Source: Symsagittifera roscoffensis (taxonomy: Eukaryota; Xenacoelomorpha; Acoela; Convolutidae). From it: a stretch of DNA of 64,000 bases. Below the pieces are notes generated by a model. That model did not search any database, had not been told where the DNA came from, and worked only from the letters and a program-made list of their open reading frames with translations. The DNA is taken from contig NC_087064.1 of assembly GCF_963678635.1 (NCBI RefSeq), positions 56,488,338 through 56,552,337 on the forward strand. The letters are read 5' to 3'. Below, in pieces: positions 32,986 to 43,368 of this stretch (positions are counted from its first letter, which is position 1; every line of letters begins with the position of its first letter). Both the position numbers and the translations under genes were made by a program.

Positions 32986-34132
32986 GTGTATGATAATCCT
33001 GAGTATGGGTTATAAAATGTGATGTAACCAATTGTCTTTTTGGTATATCTGTCGTATTTGTATATTACTTCAGTTGTTATAAATGGTGGTGGTAGGGATT
33101 GAGCTGTTATATTTGGTGGATTTAATGGATAGGGATGTTGAGTAATGTTGTTTAATTTAACCGTGATTTCAAATTTTAATTGTAGACTATTCTGTTGGAG
33201 TATTTGGATGTTATGAGCACGAATGTCTTCGTGAATGTCTTGTCTATATTGTAGTCTATTTAGTGCCCAGTTGTGGAGTCGGTTACTTTCTGGGTGTTGT
33301 CCAAATAATGGTGGAGGTGCTGTGAATGTATTCAAGTCTAATCTTAAAGGAATATTTGTTGATGATTGTTCTCGATATCTAGCGTCGAGGTTATTTGGGA
33401 AATTTAAGTTAAAAGGTGTTGGTGAAATCTGGCTGATTGATGGTGTTGATGGTAATGATAATGTTTCTGGTAGTGATGAGGATGTTGTTGTATCCGTAGA
33501 AATATCTATTGGATCATTGATTAAATTTGGTTCACCTTGTGTGAATGAATGTGTTGTCCAATATGGTAGTCGTGATGTTTGGTTTGTAGGGTTAAAGGGA
33601 TTTTCACGTATTTGTTCAGATGTTGGTGTTGAACCTAAGTAATCTGATGGTAGGCTTGAGGTGCTACGTTGTGAAAGAAGCGTAGGGGTTTCTGGTAATA
33701 TACCGATGGGGTTTTCTGGAGTGCTTTGTGATGGTGATTGGGGTATATCAAAATGAACTCGGGGATCGTCGAGGATGTATAATTTGTCTATTTATTTCTA
33801 CTGTATTTTGGTTTTGACTAGGATTTCGTATTCTACTTAATTCTTGTGGTAATGTTGGGTATAAGTTATATGTTGGTTCACTTAGAGGTGCTTGTCGTTG
33901 AACTGGTTCTAGTGGTTCTGATAAGCGAACGTGTCGTTCTTCAAAGGTATATGGGTTATCTTGAAAGGAAATTCGTGTAGATGTTTGGGGGTTTTGGGTA
34001 ATTGAAGGTGGTGTTGGGTTTTCCTGGGATGATGTCGGTGAAGACTGACTGTGTGATTGTTGGTTAGCAATGCTTGATGGTTTTTGATCTATTCTTTTAG
34101 TGAAAAAATTTATGTTTATTGTAGTATTCTTC
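32973..34132 (-). pseudogene. element B pre-env ORF, Pro/Ser/Thr-rich, split over two frames
   Basis: Two overlapping open stretches without ATG. 34132-33745 has segments such as FEERHVRLSEPLEPVQ and EPTYNLYPTLPQEL. 33793-32973 has YILDDPRVHFDIP, SLPSDYLGSTPT, NNLDARYREQ and a more folded C-terminal end with TTEVIYKYDRYTKKTIGYI. They overlap by about 50 nt, so a single indel or frameshift would join them. Its end overlaps the env ATG. No domain recognised. With no ATG it was presumably reached by splicing from an upstream leader or by recoding. Confidence 0.5.
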
Positions 34133-34285
34133 TAGAAAAAGAATTAGGAGGATTGTTGCTAGGGCGAATGTGATGATTGCTTTCTTTATACATTTGCATA
34201 TTGTCAAAATGAGAGATGATAGAAATGTTATAAAAATTACAAATAGTAAGAAAATATCTGTTCTACTAAAAATGGTTCGTATCAT
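34097..34285 (-). CDS. element B small hydrophobic protein, 62 codons
   Basis: ATG at 34285. Two strongly hydrophobic segments (FLLFVIFITFLSSLILTI and IITFALATILLILFL) are separated by CKCIKK, an obvious two-helix hairpin membrane topology. It lies between integrase and env and overlaps the start of the Pro/Ser-rich frame. Nothing homologous is recalled. A viroporin-like role is conceivable but unsupported. Confidence 0.5.
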   Translation of the reverse strand: MIRTIFSRTDIFLLFVIFITFLSSLILTICKCIKKAIITFALATILLILFLEEYYNKHKFFH

Positions 34286-35133
34286 TTAGACAAGTTTTAT
34301 GAATCGTACCTGTGGATATAATCAAGGGCTTTTGAAAGTTGGAGGAATAGTTCAAATAAGGAATAGAAAATTTAAAAAATATTGCAAAAAATGATTAAGA
34401 TTATTACAAAAGATTCAATGATATCAAAAAGAAATATTATAAAAGTTTTAAGTATCGTAAAAAATTTTATGAGATTTGTTAGAATTATATTGACTGATTG
34501 GGAGAAGAGCATTTAAGAAATGACTTCTTGATCGAATATTTTTTGTTGTTTGGGGCAATTTTCAAGTGTGGTCGGATTATTTATTGGTTTTTTGACAAGT
34601 GGGTTGAGTTTTGTGAAAAATTGTTGGGGGCAATTTTTATGGTGATCGGGAGGTCGTCTTTTTCTTTATTTTTATTTGTCAAATGATCCGGGTCATGGTG
34701 AGATTTTTGTACTTTAGGCTAATTAAAATGTTCGTTCTGTTACTTTAGGCTAAGTTAACAGATTTGTTTTGGGGGTATTTGAGGTCTGAGTTGGGGAAAT
34801 ATTGTTGATCTTTGGGTTATTAGATAAGGGAGGGTTATGATATTATGGTGAAATTTATTTTAGTTGTCAAGTTGGAATGGTTTGCTTATTTTTGACCTGG
34901 AGGTCGCAAAGTTATAGTTATAGATATGCCTGGAGTTTAATATCGTTCGTCTAGTTGATCTGTGTTAGAGTTAGAGAAGGTGACGGATTGGATGAATCCT
35001 ATTGGCTAATTATGAACTAGAATCGCTGCGTGTTTGTCAGCATGTTATTTTGAAAAATGAAAGTTCAAAATATTTCAGAGGTGCAAAAATTATTAAATAT
35101 CAATTTAAAGCTGTTTTTGAAATTCGATTTTCT
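34286..35133 (-). other. element B spacer between integrase and env block
   Basis: No reading frame of note on the minus strand. It is a suitable place for splice acceptors of env-type subgenomic RNAs, but none was assigned. Confidence 0.4.
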
Positions 35134-38100
35134 TTAATATTTTAGATTGTGGAATGAATGTTTTATAGTTTTTACGTGGTTGATTTCTAAGTCGTGATGA
35201 CTCTCTATGTTCTGATTTGTCGATTTGTTCTTGAGGTATTTTTTTTCCGTCATTTTTCTATTTTTTCTTCCTTTTTGTGGTGTATTTTGATCTAGCTTTT
35301 TTGTATTGTTTTTTGTTGTAGTTGATTTTTTATTTTGGTTTTCGAGGTGAAAATCTTTTTGTTCCTTTGTTGTATTTTCCGTATGTGGGTTATTTTGAAT
35401 AACTTTTAAACCTGTAAAAGAATATAATTGAGTTAGTTCGCGTAGTGCGTATTCTTTTGGATAATAAGGTAATAGGTTATTTCGATGTTGAACGATTTCT
35501 TTTTTGTCTGAGTCGGTGATTTTATATGTGACATCAGTGGGTTTTGCGATTATTTGGTATGGTCCTTTACGAAGGGGTTGTAATTTTTTAGAAATTCCTT
35601 TTTGAGTATTAAAATTGGGTATTAAAACAAATGTTCCAATTTTTAAATCGGAGGCTGGTGTAAAGCGTGAATTTATTTGTTCATTAATGTTTTGCCTTTG
35701 TAACAACTTTTTTGTTATTCTTTGATAAACTTCCTTGTGTTTTTTATCTCTGTTTAAAATCCATTCGGTGTGTGTACCGGAGGCTAATTTAAGAATTTGT
35801 GGGTGATGAAAATGATCTTCATCGTGTGTGTGTAGAGGTAGATTATAACAAATTGAGTCTTTATTCGGTTGACAATAACTTTGTGCATTTTTATGAGAGT
35901 TTGCTGTAAACATAATCGGTTTGCGTGGCTTTTGATTAAAAACCATTTCATATGGTGACATTCCTAGAGTTGTCGTGATTTGTGAATTATATGCTAAGGG
36001 AAATAATTTTACATCTGCTGACCATTCAGTATATCTTGTATCATTTCCATTGATGATACATATAAGATATTCTTGTAGTGAACGGTTCATACCTTCGACT
36101 AAGCCGTTTGTCCAAGGTGCGTGAGATGTACGTGGTTTGTGTTTGATGTTATATAGATGACATAGTGTGATGATTTCATTATTTATGAATTCTGTACCGT
36201 TGTCTGTAACTAAAATTTCTGGTAGTCCGAATTTAGCTATCCAGTGTTCATAGAGTGTTGTGTAAGCGTAATAAGCGTTACAATGTGGTACTGGGTTAAG
36301 TGCTACATAATGTGTAAACGCGTCAACAATTACCATAATGTAGGAGTTTCCTTCAGATGAGGGTGAAATTGGTCCTTTTGTATCAAAGGAGATACGGTGG
36401 TTAAAGTACAAACTTTGTCCTTTAAAATCTTGTTTTTGTGCTATTTGTTTTTGATTTGGATAAGGTTTATTTAGTTGACATACTATACAATCATTGCATA
36501 GTACTTTTATCCAATTTGGTGCATTTGGGAAATAAAAGTTTTGTATGAAATTTGAATATGTTTTCTCTGATCCAGAGTGTCCTTTAATGTTTTGTGTATG
36601 TGAAATATTAAAAAATATAAGAATCATACTTAAAGGGAGACAGGGAACTGTTGATTCATTTAATTGGTATTCTAGAAGCTCTGTTTTTTCATTAATTGTT
36701 GTATTATTAAATTTTCGAAAATATCGGAGGAGTGTTTTATTTCCTAAAATTGTGGTATCTGCTTTTACGGGTTTTTTTACGGGTTTAGTTTTATATTTGT
36801 GCCATGATTTTAGTTGTCTAATTACTGGGTCAAGATTTTGATATTGTTTCAAAGTAATAATTGTAATTTCATCTGTTGGGGGGAGAAAAATGTTTGCAAT
36901 TTCTAATTTAGATAAAGGAATTGTATCAAGTGGGTCATGGAGGTCAAATACTTGATTTATTGTGTATTTTGAATCGTTTGTTTGTGGTCCTGATAAATTT
37001 ATTTTATCAGTTAGGTTTTCTTTTTCAATTAATGGAAAAAGGTCTTTTTTATGCGAGTGTTGTTTTACTCTTTTTTGTTGGGTGTTATTTTTTATCCATT
37101 GTGAGTATGGAATTGTTTTGAAAGTTGATGTTCCAAGTAGATCAACTTCGTAGTGGTTATTTTGAAAATCTAAATAAAGTGGGAAGTGTTGTAAATTGTT
37201 TATCTGTGATTGTTCAACGTCAGATTTTACAGCATATTTTCATTCTAGTCGGGGTGATGTTTCGTTTTCTGCAAGGTAGAATTTTATATTTTTGGGTATT
37301 TATACTGTAGTTTTACGTGTAAGTAATTCAGGTGGTGTATTTCGACTTAATGTGTCTGGTAATGCAAGATTTTTTCCTGCTGTCCAAACTATATGTAAGT
37401 TTGGGAATTTCATTAGATTTAATTTAAATCTATAAACTCGGTGATTTGGATTGGATTTTTGTGTAAAGAGAAAAATGATTGGTTTGTGATCTGTAAATAG
37501 AACTGTTGGATGTTTTGATCCAAGTATCAGAAATTCATATTCTGTTAGTGTATATATTATGGCTGTACATTATCTCATTAGAGTTGAGAGTCGTAGCTCT
37601 GCTTGAGTGAATAATCGAGAATTTGCTGATATAAGATTCATTTTGTTTGTGCCATTGTGTGATTGTAATAATGCTGCGCCGATGCCAAAATTCGAAGCAT
37701 CGCACATTGCATAGAATGGTTGATTTGGATCTGGAATTGTATTCGAAATTTGTTCAGTTAGGAATTTTTTAATTTCTTCAAATCGTGCTTGATGTTCTGT
37801 GTTCCATTCAAAACTATTTTGTTGTCTAAGTATATTATAGAATGGTCTTAGGTATAATTGCATTTTATAGACATATTTGCTTAAAAAGTTTAACATTCCA
37901 AGAAATTCTTGGATTTTCTTTTTGTTTGTTGGTGGTTGGAGTTTTTGAATAGCATCAATGCGTGATTTTAATGGAGTGATTGTTTTTCTTTCTATATTAT
38001 GTCCTAAGAATTTAACTCGTGTTAAAAAGAAGTGTGATTTATCGGGGGCTGCCTTCAGATTTTCGTTCTGAAGTATTTTGTGATAGTTTTCTAAGACATT

Positions 38101-39198
38101 GAACATTTCTTCTTTTGTTTGTGATTGCATAAAAACATCGTCTAAATAAGTGATTGCGTTTTTCTTGAGTATTAGTGGTCTAAAAATTTTGCTCATAAAA
38201 GCTGAAAATGCTACTGGTCCTATGGATATTCCATAGAATAGGCGGTTGAATTCATACTGTTGGTTTCCAATAACAAATTGTGTTAAACGTCGCGATTGTT
38301 CATCTAATGGCATTTGATAATATGCACTGTTCATATCTGCGGTTGTAAAGTATTTTCCGTTTATTTTTGTTAAAATAACTTGTATTGGTTCAATAGGCCG
38401 ATTGCATTTTGATTCGTCTATTAGTGAATTAAGGTATCTAGCGTCTAGAACTATTTTTAATGATTCTCCTTTTGCTAGGATGATAACAGGGTTGATAAAT
38501 TTGTTACCTTTTGGTTGTTCTTCTTTGTTTACCGGTGAGATAATATTGTATTGTTCTAAAATATCGAGTAATTTGTTTACTTTATCATGTAAGTGAATTG
38601 GTACTTTACTTGCTCTTTGTTTTTTGAAAACTGCGTCTGGTTTTAATGGGAGATGTAGTGATGAGCTGATTTTGCCAACATCAAATTTGGATGTTGCATA
38701 GACTGATGAATATTTGATTAGCTGTTTGGTTAATTTATCAAATTCGTCTTGTGTTATTTGTGAATGTTGGAAGTTAAACATTGTTAAAAATTTCTGTTGA
38801 TTCTCTGTGTAGTTACTTATGTTGAATGTAGGTTTGAAATATGGGGTTTTTGTGAAATAATCCGTATTTCTTTTTTCGTTACTTATTATATTATTTATGG
38901 ATAATTCTTCATTAAGAATTGTGGATTGACAAATATCTAATAATTGGAGTATATTATTTACGCGATATTCTTTTTCGTGTATTGGTGATATCGTAGCGTT
39001 GGTTTCGCAATAGCCTAAAAGTCCTAAAGGTAATGTTACTTGATAGGGTGTATTGTTGTATACATGTAGAGATATAATATCTGAATTCGAGTTTATCAAA
39101 TATTTTATGGATGAGATTGTGATTTTGAAAAACTTATGGATAGGTTTGAATTCAAAGTCTGACATATAGAGTTGTTGTTCATTTTGTTTTTTTATCAT
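35134..39198 (-). pseudogene. pol: element B pol: reverse transcriptase, RNase H, integrase
   Basis: One reading frame from ATG 39198 to the stop at 35134, with three in-frame stops: TAA 37570-37572, TAA 37300-37302 and TGA 37240-37242. RT motifs: TTADMNSAYYQM (catalytic Asp kept), FYGISIGPVAF and YLDD at residues 351-354. RNase H: CDASNFGIGAALL, then YTLTEYEFLILG and FTDHKPI after the first stop. Integrase (36852 onward): CNDCIVC zinc ligands, ISFDTKGPI, LVTDNGTEF and NGLVEGMNRS for the DDE triad, then a GPY module (LRKGPYQII) and a Lys-rich tail. The three stops fall between RNase H and integrase, leaving both the RT and integrase halves intact. Ty3/gypsy by all motifs. Confidence 0.92.
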
Positions 39199-39213
39199 AT
39201 TGGTGAACTTGTT
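39179..39213 (-). promoter_or_regulatory. gag-pol overlap, candidate recoding or restart site
   Basis: The pol frame opens after a TAA at about 39213 and the gag stop is at 39179-39181, so any ribosomal shift must occur in these ~35 nt. The overlap contains ATGATAAAAAAAC. A +1 (or -2) shift is needed, or restart at the pol ATG (39198), 17 nt before the gag stop. The A7C run fits classical -1 sites in sequence but not in direction. Confidence 0.5.
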
Positions 39214-41800
39214 TTATTGAAAAATTATATATGTTTCCTGATAGTGGTTTCAGGTGTTTTCTTTGTTGGTTATATATTGGATAAAATTTTGAAAAGAATG
39301 GTGGTTGTTTGTTTAATCTTTGGAAAAATGTTAGGGATGTGTCTTTTGTTTTTGCGTATTTATCTTTGATTAGTATTTTACTGTTTAAGATGTTGATCGT
39401 TGGTATATATTTAGAGATAAATGGTATTCCTATGATATTGTGTTTAATATCTGTGATATGAAATATTTGTTTAAATGGTTTATTTAAAATTTTATTCTGC
39501 TCCATTGTTCTTGTGGGGAGAAGAAATAATTGAATTTTTCCATAGTTTACCAATGTTGATCCTTGTGCTGTTGCTAGTTTACTGGAGGTTTCAAGAGGTG
39601 TTAATTTTGGGTGTAATGTTTTTATCTCATTCCATGTGGGAATGTTTATTATGTTTGATTCTGCTCCTGAATCAATTAAAAAATCAATTTCAAGATCTGG
39701 TGGTTGAAATTCTTTGTTTCTTGGACTTTCTAAAAGAAATGGTATTGTCCAAATTTTTTCTTTAGGTTGTTCTTTTTGTATATTTTGATAGATGTGATTC
39801 GTATTCAAGCATTTTGTTTTGTCGTTTTCATTGGATTGGTTTGTAGTGTTGATTTCGTTAGTTTCTTGTGCCGTTTGTGTGGAATGGATGGGTTCAATAT
39901 AATAATTGTGAAGGAGTTCTAATTGATTTTCATATATATGTGATGAAAAAGGTTGTTCATATATAATAGGTTCGTAGTCATTTTCGACTGCTATCATATT
40001 TATGGAGGTAGTGTTTTCTGTATCACTTTCTGAATCTGATGATTCACTGTTTATTTGATTCAGTTGTTGCTCGTTATTTCCTGTGTCATCAATACCTGGG
40101 GGGTCTGATGTTGTTTCTGGATTTGATTGTACTTGATTTATATTTCTTTGATGTTTAGGTGTACTACTTCTGTGGCGATTATTAGAATTATTATAATGGT
40201 TATTATTCCTGTGTGGTGATTGGGAATAATTTCTATAACGATTATTATAACTTAAATGTCGATTTTGTGAATTATTTCGTGATCTGTTTTGATAATTATT
40301 GTTTGGTCTGTTATAGTTTGATCTATTATATGAGTTATTCCTTGATCGATTGTTCGGGTAATTCTGGTTTCGGTTGTTTGAATAACTTCTATTTCGATTA
40401 TTGGAGTAGTTTCTATTTCTATTGTATGATGAGTTTCGTGACTGATTGTTTGGATAGTATCTATTCCTTGATTGGGAATTAGATCTAGAAACAAATTGTG
40501 TTGTGTTCGAATTTGATCTGGAGTAGTTATTTCGACTATTTGGTCTATTGTAATGATTTTGTGACGAATTTTGTGTATTTCTTCGTTCTGGTGATCTTCC
40601 TCTATAACTTGAGTTATATGGTGATTGATTTCTCGTGTAGTTGGTATTGTTCGGAAGTGGTTTTCCTGAACTGTTGTTGCTGTATACATTTTTGTTCGGT
40701 AGATTTTGATCTTTCTTCATGTATTGGTAGAATGATTTATTCGGTTCTTTATATTTTTGAGGTTTGTTTTGATTGTCCTGTTGTTTTTGTCTACATTCAG
40801 AAATACTATGTCCGTATCGTCGGCAATAATTACACCATTTTTTGAAAGATGGTTTGCCTTTAAAGTTTGGGTGTTTTTCGTAAATATTGAGTATTTCAGT
40901 GATTTTTTCAACGAGGTCTGTATCTGATTCCTGTATATTATTGATATTTGTGGTATTTGTTTCAATTCCGTTAACATATTGTAATTTCTGATTTTCTGTT
41001 TCTTCAAGTTTCATTGCAATTTCCGCTTGCTCTAGCTTGTCAACTAGTTTTCGAAAATCTAAATCGGGCTCTCGAATTGAGGAGGGATGGGATGCTCTCT
41101 TTTTTATTGCTATTTTCCTTAATTGAGGTGTTAAGGTCATCATTAAGATTTCTGTCATTTTTGTGTTTTTATAATCGTGTGTATTTAGTGAATATGCTTT
41201 TCGAACTAGTGTTTCGATGCGTACTGCTAATTGTTTGATGGTTTCATTTGGTAATCTGCGAATTTCATTGCATAAAACTCTTTGTTGTTGTTTGTTTCTT
41301 TCGGAGTCAAACATTTTTGAAAATTCTTGTGTAAATCTCTTCCAATTTGATTTTATTTCTATAGGCAATACTGAAAACCATTTTTGGGCTGTGCCGTCTA
41401 GGGTTGTCTGTATCAACGCTGTGCGTCGATGTATCCAGTTTTGATGTAGTGGCGTATTAATTGGTTCAGGTCCTATATTTAAAATTAAATTTGCTGTTAC
41501 TGCATTTAAATAATCTTCTACAGAATATTCAGGGTCTGTTCCTGTGAATACCATTAATGGTTTGTTTGATGTTATTGATGATCCACCCATAAGGTATGGA
41601 TTCATTGTCATTTGTAATGATTCTGCTGCATTTGGCATTTGTGAAAAATTAGAAAGTTGATTTTTTGTTATTTCGTGTTGTTGAAGATAATATGGAAGTG
41701 TTATTTCATTTTGCATTTGTGTTGGTTGATATGAGTGTGTAATCATTGGGTTTTGTGGCTGAATTGGTTGAAAAGATTGTGTATTAATTGGGTTTTGCAT
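39179..41800 (-). CDS. gag: element B gag-protease polyprotein, 873 codons
   Basis: ATG at 41800. The N-terminal 100 residues are Gln/Pro/Asn-rich. Then a retrotransposon gag capsid domain follows (VFTGTDPEYSVEDYLNAV, TLDGTAQKWFSVLP, FSKMFDSERNKQQQRVL). A single CCHC knuckle CX2CX4HX4C lies at residues 323-336. A long Arg/Asn/Ser/Tyr-rich tract at about 370-530 probably binds nucleic acid. The retropepsin motif LIDSGAE has its Asp near residue 710. Pol starts in the +1 frame within the last 20 nt. The frame is the same as the ORF ending at 41831; only a TAG and nine codons separate them. It would form the particle and cleave it. Confidence 0.9.
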   Translation of the reverse strand: MQNPINTQSFQPIQPQNPMITHSYQPTQMQNEITLPYYLQQHEITKNQLSNFSQMPNAAESLQMTMNPYLMGGSSITSNKPLMVFTGTDPEYSVEDYLNAVTANLILNIGPEPINTPLHQNWIHRRTALIQTTLDGTAQKWFSVLPIEIKSNWKRFTQEFSKMFDSERNKQQQRVLCNEIRRLPNETIKQLAVRIETLVRKAYSLNTHDYKNTKMTEILMMTLTPQLRKIAIKKRASHPSSIREPDLDFRKLVDKLEQAEIAMKLEETENQKLQYVNGIETNTTNINNIQESDTDLVEKITEILNIYEKHPNFKGKPSFKKWCNYCRRYGHSISECRQKQQDNQNKPQKYKEPNKSFYQYMKKDQNLPNKNVYSNNSSGKPLPNNTNYTRNQSPYNSSYRGRSPERRNTQNSSQNHYNRPNSRNNYSRSNSNTTQFVSRSNSQSRNRYYPNNQSRNSSYNRNRNYSNNRNRSYSNNRNQNYPNNRSRNNSYNRSNYNRPNNNYQNRSRNNSQNRHLSYNNRYRNYSQSPHRNNNHYNNSNNRHRSSTPKHQRNINQVQSNPETTSDPPGIDDTGNNEQQLNQINSESSDSESDTENTTSINMIAVENDYEPIIYEQPFSSHIYENQLELLHNYYIEPIHSTQTAQETNEINTTNQSNENDKTKCLNTNHIYQNIQKEQPKEKIWTIPFLLESPRNKEFQPPDLEIDFLIDSGAESNIINIPTWNEIKTLHPKLTPLETSSKLATAQGSTLVNYGKIQLFLLPTRTMEQNKILNKPFKQIFHITDIKHNIIGIPFISKYIPTINILNSKILIKDKYAKTKDTSLTFFQRLNKQPPFFSKFYPIYNQQRKHLKPLSGNIYNFSIKQVHQYDKKTK

Positions 41801-41830
41801 TTGTATTGGTTGTTGATTTTGTGTATCTAT

Positions 41831-42493
41831 CTAGTGTGGAGAAAAATTTCTATGATGTGTATATGGTTTCTGCATTCCTTGTCCGCGATATTCTTGGGTA
41901 TATGGTGCAAATATATCTGGTTGTAAATGATCATCATCAGAGGATAGGTAATCCGTTTGATGAGGTGCTTGTTTTTTATTTTTATTCTGTTGAAAGAATG
42001 GGTAATTTTCACTATGATCCTGTGGAGGATGTGGATTAGCTTGAAAATTTACTGAATTGGTTGTTGCCATTGGATTATTCCAATATCGAGATCTGATTTG
42101 ATTATTATTATTATTTCGTGGAGGATAGTTTGTTTTTGATGAATGTGTATAATTATAATTATGTTCCGCAAAATTGTTTCTTGTGAATGTTCTGCGTGTT
42201 TTTGACGGTATTGTCATGGGTCTATATGTTTGGTAATCCATTTGTGAATATTTTGGAGCAACCGAAGGTTTAACGGTTGATTGTAAGGTTACCTGTGCTA
42301 GCGAAGTGTTTGTATTTCTTGGTGTTGTTAAATTTGGACGTATTGGTGAAATACTTTGTTGTGTAGTTGTTGTTGTTTGGACAATTTCTTCATTTATGAA
42401 GTGTGATGGTGTCTGAATATCTTGTTGAGTGAGATTTCTAGTTCCATTAAGGTTTTCATTGTGTATGACGGTCGAATTTAAACTGTTTTTTTT
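41831..42493 (-). CDS. element B ORF c (open -1 frame after ORF b)
   Basis: No domain recognised. Open from the A8 run at 42486-42493 to the TAG at 41831-41833. The first ATG is at 42241, giving 136 codons. Composition is Asn/Gln/Thr/Pro- and Tyr/His-rich, resembling the gag N-terminus that follows in the same frame. It can be reached from ORF b by a -1 shift at A8 and would lead into gag if the TAG were read through or is a mutation. It may be the central part of a longer gag precursor. Confidence 0.55.
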   Translation of the reverse strand, partial: KKNSLNSTVIHNENLNGTRNLTQQDIQTPSHFINEEIVQTTTTTQQSISPIRPNLTTPRNTNTSLAQVTLQSTVKPSVAPKYSQMDYQTYRPMTIPSKTRRTFTRNNFAEHNYNYTHSSKTNYPPRNNNNNQIRSRYWNNPMATTNSVNFQANPHPPQDHSENYPFFQQNKNKKQAPHQTDYLSSDDDHLQPDIFAPYTQEYRGQGMQKPYTHHRNFSPH

Positions 42494-43368
42494 CGAGTAT
42501 CGGGTAAAAATGTATTGTAGTTTAATGGTGTTGCGTCAATGGTTAATGGTACTACTCTTACATAATCTCTTATATAAGATATTGTACTTATTGCTTGACT
42601 TGCAATTGATTGTGGGATATTTATAAATGCATAATGAGACCATTCGGGGTCCCAAACGTAGTCTGACTGTTCTGTGATGGCGGTATCATCGTTTGAATTT
42701 TGAGGTCTAAAATTTTTTCTTGCTTGTGAAATTAAATCTATATTATGTGTGAAATAATCTATTATAAACCATGCCAAAATTTTTTGTAAGTCATGTTTTG
42801 TATGTTGTGAAACTTCATATTTAGTGAAATTTTCTTTAATTATATTCAGAAAAGATGAAAATAGTGTGATTTCATGTCGTACCCTTATATGTTTAGATGT
42901 CTCTGTCGGTGAGACATTTGAGATTGGGATTTCATTTTCTAATATTGAGATATAACTATATATTATTGCAAAAACTTCATTGGTGAATATGGAGTTTGCT
43001 CTTTGTGAGTTATGATATTGTATGCTTTTTATATATTCTGAAAATACTTTTGAAAATTCTAAATCAAGGTCGTCTGTTTGAATTACATATTTGCGGTGAT
43101 TCGGGTTTGGTGAGGTGAATTCTATGGTGTAGATTCCGTAGTGTTGTGTCAAATTACATATATCTTTCAGATAGTGATCAATAATTTGTCTTTTGATTTT
43201 TACATCTGGGAACTCTGTTTTACATGGGCTGATTCCGGGTTCAAACAAATTTAGTAGTAAATTCTTGCAAAGTATGTGCTGTCCTCTATCATTGGTTGCA
43301 TCTACAATGAAGGGGAAGATATCATCATCATCTGGACTTTCTTCACCTGGGGTGTGCGTTGAGCTCAT
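42478..43368 (-). CDS. element B ORF b, 296 codons
   Basis: ATG at 43368, stop at 42478. Not recognised. Acidic N-terminus (GEESPDDDDIFPFIVDA), then a mixed globular-looking sequence with regular hydrophobic spacing (KDICNLTQHYGIYTIEF, ILAWFIIDYFTHNIDLI). No signal peptide or membrane helix. It overlaps the preceding basic ORF by 26 nt in another frame. Sitting 5' of the gag capsid domain, it could be a matrix-like domain if joined to gag by frameshifting, or an independent accessory protein. Confidence 0.65.
   Translation of the reverse strand: MSSTHTPGEESPDDDDIFPFIVDATNDRGQHILCKNLLLNLFEPGISPCKTEFPDVKIKRQIIDHYLKDICNLTQHYGIYTIEFTSPNPNHRKYVIQTDDLDLEFSKVFSEYIKSIQYHNSQRANSIFTNEVFAIIYSYISILENEIPISNVSPTETSKHIRVRHEITLFSSFLNIIKENFTKYEVSQHTKHDLQKILAWFIIDYFTHNIDLISQARKNFRPQNSNDDTAITEQSDYVWDPEWSHYAFINIPQSIASQAISTISYIRDYVRVVPLTIDATPLNYNTFLPDTRKKTV
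42486..42493 (-). promoter_or_regulatory. A8 run, candidate -1 ribosomal frameshift site
   Basis: On the coding strand ORF b reads CGA AAA AAA ACA GTT TAA, ending at 42478-42480. In the -1 frame the same bases read AAA AAA AAC AGT and continue for 220 codons as ORF c. A homopolymeric A heptamer in phase with the zero frame, six bases before the stop, is the standard arrangement for -1 slippage. A downstream pseudoknot was not worked out. Confidence 0.5.

Noticed and set aside
40213-40845. + strand frames rich in Tyr/Cys/Phe over gag
   Set aside because: Antisense shadow of the Arg/Asn/Ser/Tyr-rich gag tract.
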